A program made the position numbers and the translations under genes. Shown piece after piece: positions 51,321-60,342 of a stretch of 64,000 nucleotides of DNA. Origin of the DNA: Acetobacterium wieringae (GTDB lineage Bacteria > Bacillota > Clostridia > Eubacteriales > Eubacteriaceae); assembly GCF_001766835.1 (NCBI RefSeq), contig NZ_LKEU01000037.1, forward strand, positions 1 to 64,000, written 5' to 3'. The notes under the pieces were generated by a model. That model ran no database searches. It was not told the origin of the DNA and was given only the letters and a program-made list of their open reading frames with translations. Numbering within the stretch: the first letter of the stretch is position 1; every line of letters starts with the position of its first letter.

Positions 51321-51962
51321 TTATTTTAGGCACAGTTCAACAGCCAGAGCAGCTGCACCACCAGCATCCTTCGCAAAGGCATCACATCCCATTCGATCAC
51401 AGAAATCCTGTGTGATGGGTGCGCCACCAATCATAATTTTGACATTGTCGCGAATGCCCGCATCGACAAACGCTTTAACAACCTTTGGAGTTTCCGGCAT
51501 GGTAGTGGTGAGCAAGATCGAACAGGCGACAATGTCAGCGTGATGCTCAATGGCCGCTTCAACAAATTTTTCGGCTGGCACATCAATGCCGATGTCAATT
51601 ACTTTTAAGCCCCTACCTTCGAGCATCATCCCCACCAGGTTTTTCCCGATATCATGCATATCTCCCTGAACACTGCCCAGAATAACAGTTCCCAGCGACT
51701 TCGAGTCCTGATCGGTTAATAAAGGTTTTAATACTTTCGATCCTTCCATCATCGCATGACATGAACACAATACTTCCGGGATATAAAGTTCATCACGACT
51801 GAATTCTTCGCCAACAATCGCCATCCCCGCCATCATCGCATCAAGAACTTCCTGAGCATCACAACCGACATCAATGGCTTCCTGAACTAAACCCGGCATG
51901 GCCCGTTCGTCGCCGTCATAAAGCGTCTCTGCTATTTTTTTTAAAATCTCCACTTTTTTCAC
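51321..51962 (-). CDS. Corrinoid (B12-binding) protein of a methyltransferase system
   Basis: A 213-residue methyl carrier. N-terminal four-helix cap (residues 1-85), then the cobalamin Rossmann domain with the lower-ligand motif GSVQGDMHDIGKNLVGMM (His near residue 103), ACSILLTTTMPETPKV and MIGGAPITQDF. The methyl group from the donor binds cobalt and is passed to the MT II partner. Lies between the two methyltransferase genes. A reductive activator for oxidised corrinoid is needed but not encoded in the window. Confidence 0.93.
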   Translation of the reverse strand: MKKVEILKKIAETLYDGDERAMPGLVQEAIDVGCDAQEVLDAMMAGMAIVGEEFSRDELYIPEVLCSCHAMMEGSKVLKPLLTDQDSKSLGTVILGSVQGDMHDIGKNLVGMMLEGRGLKVIDIGIDVPAEKFVEAAIEHHADIVACSILLTTTMPETPKVVKAFVDAGIRDNVKIMIGGAPITQDFCDRMGCDAFAKDAGGAAALAVELCLK

Positions 51963-51981
51963 CTGTCCTTTTTTATACGTT

Positions 51982-53136
51982 TTATTCTAAATTGATGGGG
52001 TAATTTCCGAATTCATGAACACATTTTACCATGTGCACCAGATTTTCTGCACTGACATCACCCTGTACATTGTGTGCCGGGGATAATAAAAATCCACCGC
52101 CAGGTGCTAAAGCTCTAATCGCATCACGAACCTCGTGGGTAATCTCTTCTTTTGTACCAAAAGGCAAAATCTTTTGAATATCAATATTGCCATGAAAAAC
52201 AATGTCGTTCCCAAATTCCTTTTTCAATTCATAACGATTCATATTAGCTGCTGCTGGTTGAACCGGGTCAAGCACATCCACACCGCAATCAATCAAATCT
52301 GCGATAAATGGTTTGATAGCTCCACAGGAATGCAGCATAATCTTGGCTTGCGGATTGTATTGATGCAAGGTCTTTTTGGCATGTTCAAAATGTTCTTTTA
52401 AATGGGGTTTTACAACTTTTTTAAATGTTTTTGGCGACATCAGTGGACGATCCTGCATCCCCAGATCTTCTCCGCTGAGTCTTAAAATGTCAACGTATTC
52501 ACCGACCTCAGCCATAATAACTTCATTGGTGCGTTTTTGAATCTGACAGATTTTATCCATTAGAGCATGGGCGAATTCCTGATTATTGACGATATCCCGA
52601 TACCAAAGCTCGTGGCCCCGCATATAGGTTGCAAGTTCAAAGACCGCTCCGGCAAATTTTGCCAGAATTGCGAGATCCGTCGTTTCCCGAACCTCGTTCA
52701 TTTCTTCCTTTAGTCCGGCGTAACGTTTTGGATCTTCAGGATCCGGCCAGATATAGTTCTCCAAGTCTTCAATAGATGTTGCATGTGCCAATGGTGGATT
52801 AACCAGTTCAAAGTAGAAATGTCCGCCATCAATGGCAGTTTTTTTCCAGTAACAACCCCATTCATCAGTAAAACTGCCGTCTTCAAAACTCTTGGTATGA
52901 ACCGAAACACCGGATCGCGGGGAAATGTAATACATATCAATCCCGAGTTTTTTGATCATCTCAATTGGCATCTGAACTTCAGTCCATCGACCCATCCTGG
53001 GGTTCTCTGGCAAATATTCCATATCCAATAACTTTTTCATATCGCGGTACACATCAATCGTCAGTACCATATCAACTGGCACCCGGTCTGGTTCCTGGTG
53101 ATTGGCTGCTGCCATCACTCTTTCTCTTGAATTCAT
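51982..53136 (-). CDS. Uroporphyrinogen decarboxylase-family methyltransferase (MT I)
   Basis: A 384-residue protein of the UROD/MtaA fold. The N-terminus RERVMAAANHQEPDRVPVDM and the zinc-ligand-type IMLHSCGAIKPFIADLIDCG mark it as a corrinoid methyltransferase rather than a haem-pathway enzyme. In acetogen O-demethylases, proteins of this type take a methyl group from a methoxylated substrate and give it to the corrinoid protein. The substrate is unknown. First gene of the operon; a consensus promoter and triple repeat precede it. Confidence 0.85.
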   Translation of the reverse strand: MNSRERVMAAANHQEPDRVPVDMVLTIDVYRDMKKLLDMEYLPENPRMGRWTEVQMPIEMIKKLGIDMYYISPRSGVSVHTKSFEDGSFTDEWGCYWKKTAIDGGHFYFELVNPPLAHATSIEDLENYIWPDPEDPKRYAGLKEEMNEVRETTDLAILAKFAGAVFELATYMRGHELWYRDIVNNQEFAHALMDKICQIQKRTNEVIMAEVGEYVDILRLSGEDLGMQDRPLMSPKTFKKVVKPHLKEHFEHAKKTLHQYNPQAKIMLHSCGAIKPFIADLIDCGVDVLDPVQPAAANMNRYELKKEFGNDIVFHGNIDIQKILPFGTKEEITHEVRDAIRALAPGGGFLLSPAHNVQGDVSAENLVHMVKCVHEFGNYPINLE

Positions 53137-53244
53137 TATTTCCTCTCTTTCTACACATAATTAATTCGCAGTTTTCTTAGATATTTTCGAGGCCTCGATT
53201 TTTTATTTCGTAAAATATTTTACTTTACCGCTTATTTCAACTAC

Positions 53245-53273
53245 AATATAACACGATGTCATCTTCTTGTCAA
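53245..53273 (-). promoter_or_regulatory. Promoter of the corrinoid methyltransferase operon
   Basis: Minus strand: TTGACA (53273-53268), exactly 17 bases, TATATT (53250-53245). Confidence 0.75.
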
Positions 53274-53286
53274 TATTATATAATAG

Positions 53287-53319
53287 TTTTATATTAACAT
53301 TATATTAACTTTATGTTAA
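53287..53319 (-). promoter_or_regulatory. Three tandem 11-bp repeats, probable operator
   Basis: Minus strand: TTAACATAAAG, TTAATATAATG, TTAATATAAAA in immediate succession, ending 13 bases upstream of the -35 hexamer. The one-turn period puts all copies on the same helix face, typical of activator or multimeric repressor sites. Confidence 0.6.
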
Positions 53320-53439
53320 TATGTTTGATTTAATCGAACAAATATGCTTTTTTTTAATTAATTTAATGTTTATTTTTTACGAATTTATAGCATCTTATTT
53401 GACTGTCGTTTTCCAAAAATCCTTTCATCAAATAAAAAA

Positions 53440-53462
53440 ACGCATCGTCATTTTCGATGCGT
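53440..53462 (-). terminator. Terminator of the DeoR gene
   Basis: ACGCATCG (53440-53447) pairs perfectly with CGATGCGT (53455-53462), followed on the minus strand by TTTTTTTATT. Confidence 0.85.
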
Positions 53463-53503
53463 CCCAAAGCATTAATACAATACCATAATTGAAACTATTA
53501 TCT

Positions 53504-54271
53504 TTATATTATTTCGATGTTATTGCTCTTACAATATTCCCGATAAATTTCCGGAGTTTTATCATCAAGAATAAAACCGTCAAAAACATTTAAATCAACC
53601 ATTTTTGTCAGTGCAACCTTATCAAACTTCGAATAGTCTGCCAACAGATAACATTTACTGCTGATTTCATAAATAGTTTGATTGATTTCTACCTCTTCAA
53701 ACGCCCCATGGGTAATCCCCTTGTCAATCGATACTGCCATGACGCCCATAAAGGCCTTATCAATATTAAATGTTTTTAGGAACTCATTCGCCTCTTTCCC
53801 ATAAAAGGCACCAGAAAAACTACGTAGCTTTCCTCCCGGCATATAGACTGTTATTCCAGAAATGGCCGAGGCTTTTAAGGCCACATTCAGTGAAAGCGTT
53901 ATTAAATTGACATCCTGAATATCTTCGATATAGTCAAGAATCAGCTCGACTGTGCTACCGGCATTAAGCGCAATGGTATCACCATTATCAATGATCTTTG
54001 CCGCTTTTTGAGCAATTAACCGCTTCTCTTCAATATTCTGGGTCCGTTTTTTATAAATATCCATTTCCGAGGTCGTCTGATAGTTTATTTTTTCTTTTCT
54101 AAACGCCCCACCATAAGATAATGTAATCCCATATTCCTCCGCCAGATATTTTAAATCCCGACGGATTGTCGCCTCACCCACACCATATTTTTCCGAAAGA
54201 CTGGCAACTTTAACCGAACCTTTGTTCATAATTGTATTTAAAATTTCTTTTCTACGATCAATATGCAACAT
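53504..54271 (-). CDS. DeoR-family transcriptional regulator
   Basis: A 255-residue repressor. N-terminal helix-turn-helix (RRKEILNTIMNKGSVKVASL, then EKYGVGEATIRRDLKYL) and the C-terminal sugar-phosphate sensor domain with GDTIALNAGSTVELIL and CYLLADYSKFDKVAL. Members such as GlpR and FruR sense phosphorylated sugars. It lies directly upstream of the methyltransferase operon and FGGY kinase, so it probably controls them through the repeats at 53287-53319. It has its own terminator. Confidence 0.88.
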   Translation of the reverse strand: MLHIDRRKEILNTIMNKGSVKVASLSEKYGVGEATIRRDLKYLAEEYGITLSYGGAFRKEKINYQTTSEMDIYKKRTQNIEEKRLIAQKAAKIIDNGDTIALNAGSTVELILDYIEDIQDVNLITLSLNVALKASAISGITVYMPGGKLRSFSGAFYGKEANEFLKTFNIDKAFMGVMAVSIDKGITHGAFEEVEINQTIYEISSKCYLLADYSKFDKVALTKMVDLNVFDGFILDDKTPEIYREYCKSNNIEII

Positions 54272-54447
54272 CTCAGTTTCTCCTCATATGTGTTCTTTTT
54301 TATATTTATCAAGCTCATGGTTATTCTGATCATCGAGAACACATTTCTCAAAATTTATCTGAAATCAAATTCGAAAATTGATCTCTATACTAAATTGTAC
54401 CCACAAATCCTCATTATTGCAAGACTAACCTATTAGAATTGACCTTA

Positions 54448-55371
54448 TCAATTGCTTTGATTTTGATCGATCACGTCCTTGGCAGTTTGCTCAGCAATCA
54501 CCAGATGTTTGATGTAGCCAGTTCGCAAGCAGCTGATGACCGCACTTGTGTTGGACTCCGGCGGAACAATACCAATAACATGTTTGATCCGAGCCAAAAG
54601 CCGTAAGGGAATCTGGATGGCGTAATCATCATCCCCTTCGATCCGCTCGCCCTGCAAATTAAAAAAGTAAGACAGCAGACTCCCGACCGCTTTCTCTTGC
54701 GTCAGTTTCTTGCCAAACCGCAGCGCTGTTCCATGATCCGGTACCAGGGGAAAACTGCCCAGGGTAATAATAGCGGTATCGGTTTTTCGCCACCGCTCAA
54801 GAATAGTATGATAATTGGTGGTATTCATAAACAATTCCTGATCCTGTTCGGTGGTGGGAAAGGCTGGGCTGATCAGGTATTCCGCCTGAAACCCAGTCTT
54901 ACGAGACAAGTCGGTGGACAATTCATTGGGGTGATAACCGCGATGCGGTACTGTTGCTGTTCCTATCAGCGGACAGACGATACCCTGGGCGGTTTCGCCA
55001 GTCTTTGCCTGGGGCAAAGCCTCGATCACTCTATTGATGTTATAACCCCATCCCAAACCCAACACTCTGGCATTAGCAAGATACTCCATCAAGACCCTTG
55101 CTGCCGTTTGGTGAAAATCTTCGCCAGACTCCATTACATGACAGGTTTTCAGATTGAATCGTTGACACAGTGACTGACTCAAGCCCATTTGGGAGTGATC
55201 ATAGGACATGATATCAATCTTCACGACCCCTGCTTTTCTGGCCTTCGTTAATAGATTGCTCACTGACGGGCGGGAAATATTCATGATCCGGGCGATTTCT
55301 GCCTGAGTTTTATTCTCTTCATAATATAACTTTGAAATTTGGATCAGTCGCAATAACTCTTTCTCTTTCAT
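54448..55371 (-). CDS. SorC-family transcriptional regulator 2
   Basis: A 307-residue paralogue of the regulator at 44479. Helix-turn-helix NKTQAEIARIMNISRPSVSN, ligand domain VLGLGWGYNINRVIEALP and ITLGSFPLVPDHGTALRFG. Both N- and C-terminal regions align closely with SorC 1, so the two arose by duplication. It is divergent from the dhaL-dhaK-aldolase operon and probably controls it in response to a phosphorylated ketose, as LsrR does for lsr genes. Confidence 0.9.
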   Translation of the reverse strand: MKEKELLRLIQISKLYYEENKTQAEIARIMNISRPSVSNLLTKARKAGVVKIDIMSYDHSQMGLSQSLCQRFNLKTCHVMESGEDFHQTAARVLMEYLANARVLGLGWGYNINRVIEALPQAKTGETAQGIVCPLIGTATVPHRGYHPNELSTDLSRKTGFQAEYLISPAFPTTEQDQELFMNTTNYHTILERWRKTDTAIITLGSFPLVPDHGTALRFGKKLTQEKAVGSLLSYFFNLQGERIEGDDDYAIQIPLRLLARIKHVIGIVPPESNTSAVISCLRTGYIKHLVIAEQTAKDVIDQNQSN

Positions 55372-55416
55372 CTCGTTGCTTCACTTTCTTTACAAATGTT
55401 AGTTTTTATATTGTTT

Positions 55417-55445
55417 AATATATAACAATAGTTATCATATGTCAA
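55417..55445 (-). promoter_or_regulatory. Promoter of SorC gene 2 with internal dyad
   Basis: Minus strand: TTGACA (55445-55440), 17 bases, TATATT (55422-55417). The dyad ATAAC-AATA-GTTAT (55422-55435) lies between the hexamers, as expected of an autoregulatory operator. Confidence 0.7.
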
Positions 55446-55512
55446 TATATTTCGATTTTTTGTTACTTGTTAAATATTTATCTACTTTAATGCTAACATA
55501 TGCTATTTTTGA

Positions 55513-55541
55513 TTGACTTGCCTCCTGACACTTGTTATACT
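55513..55541 (+). promoter_or_regulatory. Promoter of the dhaL-VOC-dhaK-aldolase operon
   Basis: TTGACT (55513-55518), 17 bases, TATACT (55536-55541), 36 bases before the dhaL start. Confidence 0.7.
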
Positions 55542-55577
55542 GATGGCGAAGATGTAAACGATTGTGGAGGTGAACCA

Positions 55578-56204
55578 ATGCCACTTGAACCATTAAAAAT
55601 CAAAACGATGCTCCTTACTGCCGCCCGGGAAATAGCCGATCATGTTGATATCCTCACTGATCTGGACTGTGCTCTGGGCGATGGAGATCATGGTACGACC
55701 ATGAAAAAGCTGACCCAGGTGATGTTTGACCAGATTGAGCCCTGGAATGAAACCACCAACCTGAAAGACGGCCTGGAATCCCTCACGGATGCCCTGGAAG
55801 ATGTCAGCGGTGGTTCCGCCGGGCCATTGTTTGCAGCTTTTGTCTATGGCATGGCAGAAGCTGCTGAATCCGATGCGCCAACTACCGATGATTTTATCAG
55901 GCAGATTCTACTTGGTGCCTATGACGAGTTCTTCACAACTTCGAAGGCAGTAATTGGGGATAAAACGATGATGGATGCCATCGCTCCGGCTACTGAAGTG
56001 ATCCGCAATTCCACTACCGATATGAAAACAACGCTGGAAGAAGCTGCCCGGGCAGCCCGAAGCGGTTCTGATAACACCGCCGGAATGCTGGCAAAATATG
56101 GACGCGCCCGCTACATTGGCGACCGCTGTTTAGGTCATAAAGATCCCGGTTCAGTCACCTTCGCCTATTTCTATGAAGGACTGGCCACAGGATATTTTGT
56201 ATAA
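55578..56204 (+). CDS. dhaL: DhaL-like ADP/ATP-binding subunit of dihydroxyacetone-type kinase
   Basis: A 208-residue all-helical subunit that carries the nucleotide. Mg-binding aspartates appear in DLDCALGDGDHGTTM, and VSGGSAGPLFAAFVYGMA and RSGSDNTAGMLAKYGRARYI are typical of DhaL. It pairs with DhaK to phosphorylate dihydroxyacetone or a related ketose. No DhaM phosphotransfer subunit is in the window, so the donor may be ATP. GGAGGTGAACC precedes ATG 55578; the frame back to 55500 includes the promoter and is rejected. Confidence 0.9.
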   Translation: MPLEPLKIKTMLLTAAREIADHVDILTDLDCALGDGDHGTTMKKLTQVMFDQIEPWNETTNLKDGLESLTDALEDVSGGSAGPLFAAFVYGMAEAAESDAPTTDDFIRQILLGAYDEFFTTSKAVIGDKTMMDAIAPATEVIRNSTTDMKTTLEEAARAARSGSDNTAGMLAKYGRARYIGDRCLGHKDPGSVTFAYFYEGLATGYFV

Positions 56205-56230
56205 TATTTATTATCTGAAGGGAGAAAAAA

Positions 56231-56551
56231 ATGTACGAAATCATGCACGTCGGGGTTCCCGTTAAGGAACCGGTTTTAGAGGAGTTTTATGCCGAGGGTT
56301 TAAAGGTTCACATCTCCGGACCGGATAACAATCCTTTCAAATTTGAGTATCTGCGATTTGAAGAGGGTACTCCGTTTCATCCGGATGTGGTTAATTTTAC
56401 CCACATCGCCTATAAAGTCCCCAACATCGATGCTTTTATCAAGGATCACCAGGCGACTGTTCTAAATGAACGGATGACGGTTGATGACCATCTGGATATT
56501 GCTTTTGTCAAAGTTAACGGTACCGTTCTTGAACTGATGGAAATGAAATAA
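56231..56551 (+). CDS. Small VOC-superfamily (glyoxalase-like) protein
   Basis: A 106-residue single beta-alpha-beta-beta-beta module. MYEIMHVGVPVKEPV opens it; FTHIAYKVPNIDAFI and FVKVNGTVLELMEMK hold likely metal ligands (His and Glu). VOC members include isomerases, epimerases and glyoxalases. Between dhaL and dhaK it may act as an isomerase or epimerase on the sugar intermediate. Well-placed GAAGGGAG ribosome site. Confidence 0.7.
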   Translation: MYEIMHVGVPVKEPVLEEFYAEGLKVHISGPDNNPFKFEYLRFEEGTPFHPDVVNFTHIAYKVPNIDAFIKDHQATVLNERMTVDDHLDIAFVKVNGTVLELMEMK

Positions 56552-56594
56552 CCATTCTCACTCATCAAATTTAAATAAATAAGGGGGAAAAACC

Positions 56595-57593
56595 ATGACG
56601 ATGAAAAAATTTATTAACAATCCAGATAATATTACGGCGGAATTATTAGAGGGCCTGGCCCTGGCAAACCCCAGCATTCTTGAGGTGACTGACCACAACC
56701 TGATCATCAACAAAGGACTGGCCACTGCCGATCGGGTTACCATTGTCACCATCGGTGGCGCCGGTCATGAACCAGCTCTGGAAGGCTTTGTCGGCGAAGG
56801 GATGATCGATATCTCGGTTGTTGGCGATATTTTTGCGGCCCCCGGTTATAAAGCCGTGGTGGAAGCCTTAAAACTGGCTGACAAGGGCAAAGGCGTGCTG
56901 TTGGTGGTCTTAAACCATGCCGGTGATATGCTAGCCGGTGACCGAACCATGAAAGAGGTCGAAAAACTGGGACTAAATGTTATAAAAGTAGTCACCCAGG
57001 AAGATATTGCCAATGCCCCCCGCTCTGACGCCGCCAACCGTCGTGGTCTGGTGGGCTGTGTGCCTCTTTATAAGATCTGTGGCGCCGCTGCCGCACAGGG
57101 TAAATCGCTGACCGAAGTGGCGGCTCTGGCTCAGGATTTTGCCGACAATATGGCGACCATTGCAGTGGCCTGCAAAACGGCTACCCATCCACAAAATGGC
57201 GCATCCTTTGCGGATCTCGGCGAGGATGAAATGGAAGTTGGGATGGGTCAGCATGGTGAAGGCGGCGGCGGTCGCCAAAAAATGGCCAGCGCTGATGAAA
57301 CTGCGGTGATCATGGCCGATGCCCTCCTTAACGATCTCGATCTGAAAGCGGGAGAAGAGGTGATGGTGATCGTTAACGGTACCGGCGCCACCACCATCAT
57401 GGAAATGCTACTGGTCTTCCGACGGGTTCACAAATACCTCAGCGAAAAAGGTATCAAGATTGTGGCCAGCTGGGTTGAAGAGGTTTTAACGGTTCAGGAA
57501 CAGGCCGGTTTCCAGCTTTTCTTTGCCCGGATGGATCCGGAAAAACTTGCCTTTTGGGAAGCTCCGGCTAAAACGCCTTATTTGAGTCGATAA
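56595..57593 (+). CDS. dhaK: DhaK-like dihydroxyacetone/ketose kinase substrate subunit, paralogue 2
   Basis: A 332-residue subunit that binds the ketose through a hemiaminal on His220 (GMGQHGEGGGG). The second catalytic His58 (GGAGHEP) and Asp111 (LNHAGDMLAG) are present. With the DhaL encoded two genes upstream it should form an active kinase. The protein is a little shorter than E. coli DhaK. Only 2 bases separate it from the aldolase gene. Substrate may be dihydroxyacetone or a four- or five-carbon ketose. Confidence 0.9.
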   Translation: MTMKKFINNPDNITAELLEGLALANPSILEVTDHNLIINKGLATADRVTIVTIGGAGHEPALEGFVGEGMIDISVVGDIFAAPGYKAVVEALKLADKGKGVLLVVLNHAGDMLAGDRTMKEVEKLGLNVIKVVTQEDIANAPRSDAANRRGLVGCVPLYKICGAAAAQGKSLTEVAALAQDFADNMATIAVACKTATHPQNGASFADLGEDEMEVGMGQHGEGGGGRQKMASADETAVIMADALLNDLDLKAGEEVMVIVNGTGATTIMEMLLVFRRVHKYLSEKGIKIVASWVEEVLTVQEQAGFQLFFARMDPEKLAFWEAPAKTPYLSR

Positions 57594-57595
57594 CT

Positions 57596-58474
57596 ATGGC
57601 AGATCAGGATTCAATCAAAAAGGCCAAAGATTTTGGTTTTGACCACCCCATGGAAAAACGGAGTTTCCACGTTAAAGGGATGGACGATGTCGACTGGGGG
57701 ATGAAAACCCGGCTATCAAAAATTTTTGATCCTGTCAGCAGTCATACCGTCATGCTGGCCTTCGATCATGGCTATATCATGGGCCCCACTCAGGGATTGG
57801 AGCGAATGGACCTGGCCATCCCCCCTCTACAGGACTATGCGGACGTGCTGATGGCCACCCGGGGAGCCCTGCGTACCTGTATCCGACCGGATCATAACAA
57901 AGCAATTGCCCTGCGCTGTTCCGCTGGTAGTTCAGTGCTCAAAGAAGATATGAGTAAAGAAATCATCGGCGTCAATATCGAAGATGCGATTCGGATGAAC
58001 GCCACCTGTATGGCGATTCAAGCCTTTATCGGGTCGGAACACGAATGCCAGAGCATTGAAAACATCATCAGAACTGTCGATGCTGGCAACCGTTATGGCA
58101 TCCCGACCCTGGGCGTCGTGGCGGTGGGCAAAGAGATGGAACGCACTACCAAATACTTTTCCCTGGCCACCCGGATGCTGGCAGAATTCGGGGTTCAGAT
58201 TGTCAAAGTCTACTACTGCGATAATTTTGAAGAAGTGACTGCTGCCTGTCCGGTACCGATTGTCATTGCTGGTGGCAAAAAGGTTCCTGAGCAGGAAGCT
58301 CTTGAAATCACCTACCAAGCCCTTCAAAAAGGCGCTGCTGGGGTGGATATGGGCCGAAATGTCTTCCAGGCCGCCAACCCGGTGGCAATGATTCAGAGCA
58401 TCCGCAAGGTTGTTCACGAAAAGTTCACTGGCGCCGAAGCCTTTGAATACTATCGTGATCTTTCTTCCCGTTGA
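57596..58474 (+). CDS. LsrF-like class I aldolase/thiolase (DeoC/FbaB family)
   Basis: A 292-residue TIM-barrel protein related to LsrF (phospho-AI-2 thiolase) and FbaB aldolases. Marks: MLAFDHGYIMGPTQGLERMD, LRCSAGSSVL and the Schiff-base lysine in VQIVKVYYCDNFEEV, then PIVIAGGKKVPEQEALEITY and GAAGVDMGRNVFQ. It likely cleaves a phosphorylated ketose made by the DhaKL pair to a triose phosphate or related fragment. Last gene of the operon, followed by a terminator. Confidence 0.85.
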   Translation: MADQDSIKKAKDFGFDHPMEKRSFHVKGMDDVDWGMKTRLSKIFDPVSSHTVMLAFDHGYIMGPTQGLERMDLAIPPLQDYADVLMATRGALRTCIRPDHNKAIALRCSAGSSVLKEDMSKEIIGVNIEDAIRMNATCMAIQAFIGSEHECQSIENIIRTVDAGNRYGIPTLGVVAVGKEMERTTKYFSLATRMLAEFGVQIVKVYYCDNFEEVTAACPVPIVIAGGKKVPEQEALEITYQALQKGAAGVDMGRNVFQAANPVAMIQSIRKVVHEKFTGAEAFEYYRDLSSR

Positions 58475-58484
58475 CAAAAATATA

Positions 58485-58525
58485 AAAAATCGGATTGGAC
58501 GAGCTCTTCATCCAATCCGGTTTTT
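58485..58525. terminator. Bidirectional terminator
   Basis: CGGATTGGA (58491-58499) pairs with TCCAATCCG (58511-58519), with A and T runs outside, between the convergent aldolase and lepA genes. Confidence 0.85.
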
Positions 58526-58536
58526 CTTTCATTAAA

Positions 58537-60342
58537 TCAGGAATCCAGTTTAAGAACCGCCATAAAGGCTTCCTGGGGTACTTCCACGTTACCAACCTGA
58601 CGCATCCGCTTCTTACCTTCTTTTTGTTTTTCCAGCAGTTTTCGTTTTCGACTGATGTCGCCGCCATAGCACTTGGCCAAAACATCTTTTCGCATCGCCC
58701 GAATCGTTTCCCGGGCCACCACCTTGGTGCCAATGGCTGCCTGAACCGGAATTTCAAACATCTGTCGGGGGATTTCTTCTTTTAATTTTTTGGCAATCCC
58801 CCGTCCCCGGTTTGCTGCCTTATCCCGATGGACAATAAAGGACAGGGCATCCACCAGTTCCCCATTTAACAGAATGTCAAGTTTAACCAGATCCGAGGGC
58901 CGATATTCCTTGATGTCATAGTCAAAAGAAGCATAGCCCCGGGTTCGGGATTTCAGGGCATCAAAGAAATCATAAATGATTTCATTCAGGGGCAGTTCAT
59001 ATTTCAGGATCACCCGGTTTTCTTCGACATAATCCATAGTCAGATAAACACCCCGACGTTCCTGACACAATTCCATAATCGCCCCCAGGTATTCAGAGGG
59101 CACCATGATGTCAGCATTGACAATCGGTTCTTCCATGGTTTTAATCTCAACCGGATTGGGCAGGTTGGTGGGATTATCCACCCATAACTCAGTACCGTCG
59201 GTTTTGATGACTTTGTAAATAACACTGGGGGCCGTCGTCACCAGATCCAGATTGAATTCCCGTTCCAGTCGTTCCTGGATAATTTCCATATGCAGCAATC
59301 CGAGGAATCCGCAACGAAAGCCAAACCCAAGAGCCATTGAGGTTTCGGCCTCATAAAGCAGTGAGGCATCGTTAAGCTGTAGCTTAGCCAGGGCCTCTTT
59401 TAAATCTTCATAACGGGAGCCGTCAGCCGGATAAATTCCACAGAAAACCATGGAGGTTACTTTTTTGTAACCCGGCAAGGGTTCCTTGGCCCGATTATTA
59501 GTTTCGGTGATGGTATCCCCTACCCGGGTGTCCCGGACATTTTTAATCCCGGCGTTGACATAACCAACATCACCAGCACAAAGCTCATCCATGGGAAACA
59601 GACCTTTTCCAAAGACGCCAACCTCATTAACTTCAAAGCTTTTACCGACAGCCATCATATCAATTTTCATGCCTTTGCGGATTTTCCCCTGGACGACCCG
59701 TACCGAAGCAATCACCCCCAGATACTGATCATAATAAGAGTCAAAAATCAGCGCTTGCAACGGTGCATCCACATCACCATCAGGTGGCGGTACTTTTTTG
59801 ACAATCGCCTCCAGCACTTCCCGGATGTTGAGCCCGGCTTTGGCCGAAATCAGCGGCGCATCCTGAGCTTCAATGCCTATCACATGCTCAATCTCGTCCT
59901 TGACCCGCTGCGGGTCAGCACTGAGCAGGTCGATCTTATTGATAACCGGGATGACCTCCAGATTATTCTCCATGGCCAGATAAACATTGGCAATGGTTTG
60001 GGCTTCAATGCCCTGGGAACCGTCGACAATCAGCAATGCCCCTTCACAGGCAGCCAGACTACGGGACACCTCGTAGGTGAAATCCACATGACCAGGAGTA
60101 TCAATCAGGTTTAAAATATACTCTTCGCCATCATCAGCAGTATACAGCAAGCGGACAGCCTGCAGCTTGATGGTGATGCCCCGCTCCCGCTCAATATCCA
60201 TATTATCCAGAAACTGTTCTTCCATGTCCCGTTTGCTCATCAGCCCGGTGTCTTCAATCAGCCGATCCGCCAGCGTTGACTTGCCATGATCAATATGGGC
60301 AATAATCGAAAAATTTCGGGTATGTTTTTGTTTGTTTGTCAA
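58537..60342 (-). CDS. lepA: Elongation factor 4 (LepA)
   Basis: A 601-residue ribosomal GTPase that binds stalled or back-translocating ribosomes. G motifs: G1 [14 protein letters not shown]2 RERGITI, G3 DTPGHVDF, G4 NKID, G5 SAKAG. LepA-specific C-terminal domain includes [20 protein letters not shown] and [16 protein letters not shown]. The TTG at 60342 has AAAGGTGAGG 8 bases upstream and is the likely start; a TTG 7 codons earlier is possible. Normal length. Confidence 0.96.
   Translation of the reverse strand: MTNKQKHTRNFSIIAHIDHGKSTLADRLIEDTGLMSKRDMEEQFLDNMDIERERGITIKLQAVRLLYTADDGEEYILNLIDTPGHVDFTYEVSRSLAACEGALLIVDGSQGIEAQTIANVYLAMENNLEVIPVINKIDLLSADPQRVKDEIEHVIGIEAQDAPLISAKAGLNIREVLEAIVKKVPPPDGDVDAPLQALIFDSYYDQYLGVIASVRVVQGKIRKGMKIDMMAVGKSFEVNEVGVFGKGLFPMDELCAGDVGYVNAGIKNVRDTRVGDTITETNNRAKEPLPGYKKVTSMVFCGIYPADGSRYEDLKEALAKLQLNDASLLYEAETSMALGFGFRCGFLGLLHMEIIQERLEREFNLDLVTTAPSVIYKVIKTDGTELWVDNPTNLPNPVEIKTMEEPIVNADIMVPSEYLGAIMELCQERRGVYLTMDYVEENRVILKYELPLNEIIYDFFDALKSRTRGYASFDYDIKEYRPSDLVKLDILLNGELVDALSFIVHRDKAANRGRGIAKKLKEEIPRQMFEIPVQAAIGTKVVARETIRAMRKDVLAKCYGGDISRKRKLLEKQKEGKKRMRQVGNVEVPQEAFMAVLKLDS

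Larger units (their letters stand above)
53137..53503. other. Control region of the methyltransferase operon
   Basis: 367 AT-rich bases between the DeoR gene and the methyltransferase operon. It holds the DeoR terminator (53440-53462), a tandem 11-bp repeat (53287-53319) and a strong promoter (53245-53273), followed by a ~105-base 5' leader. No ORF is visible. Confidence 0.7.
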
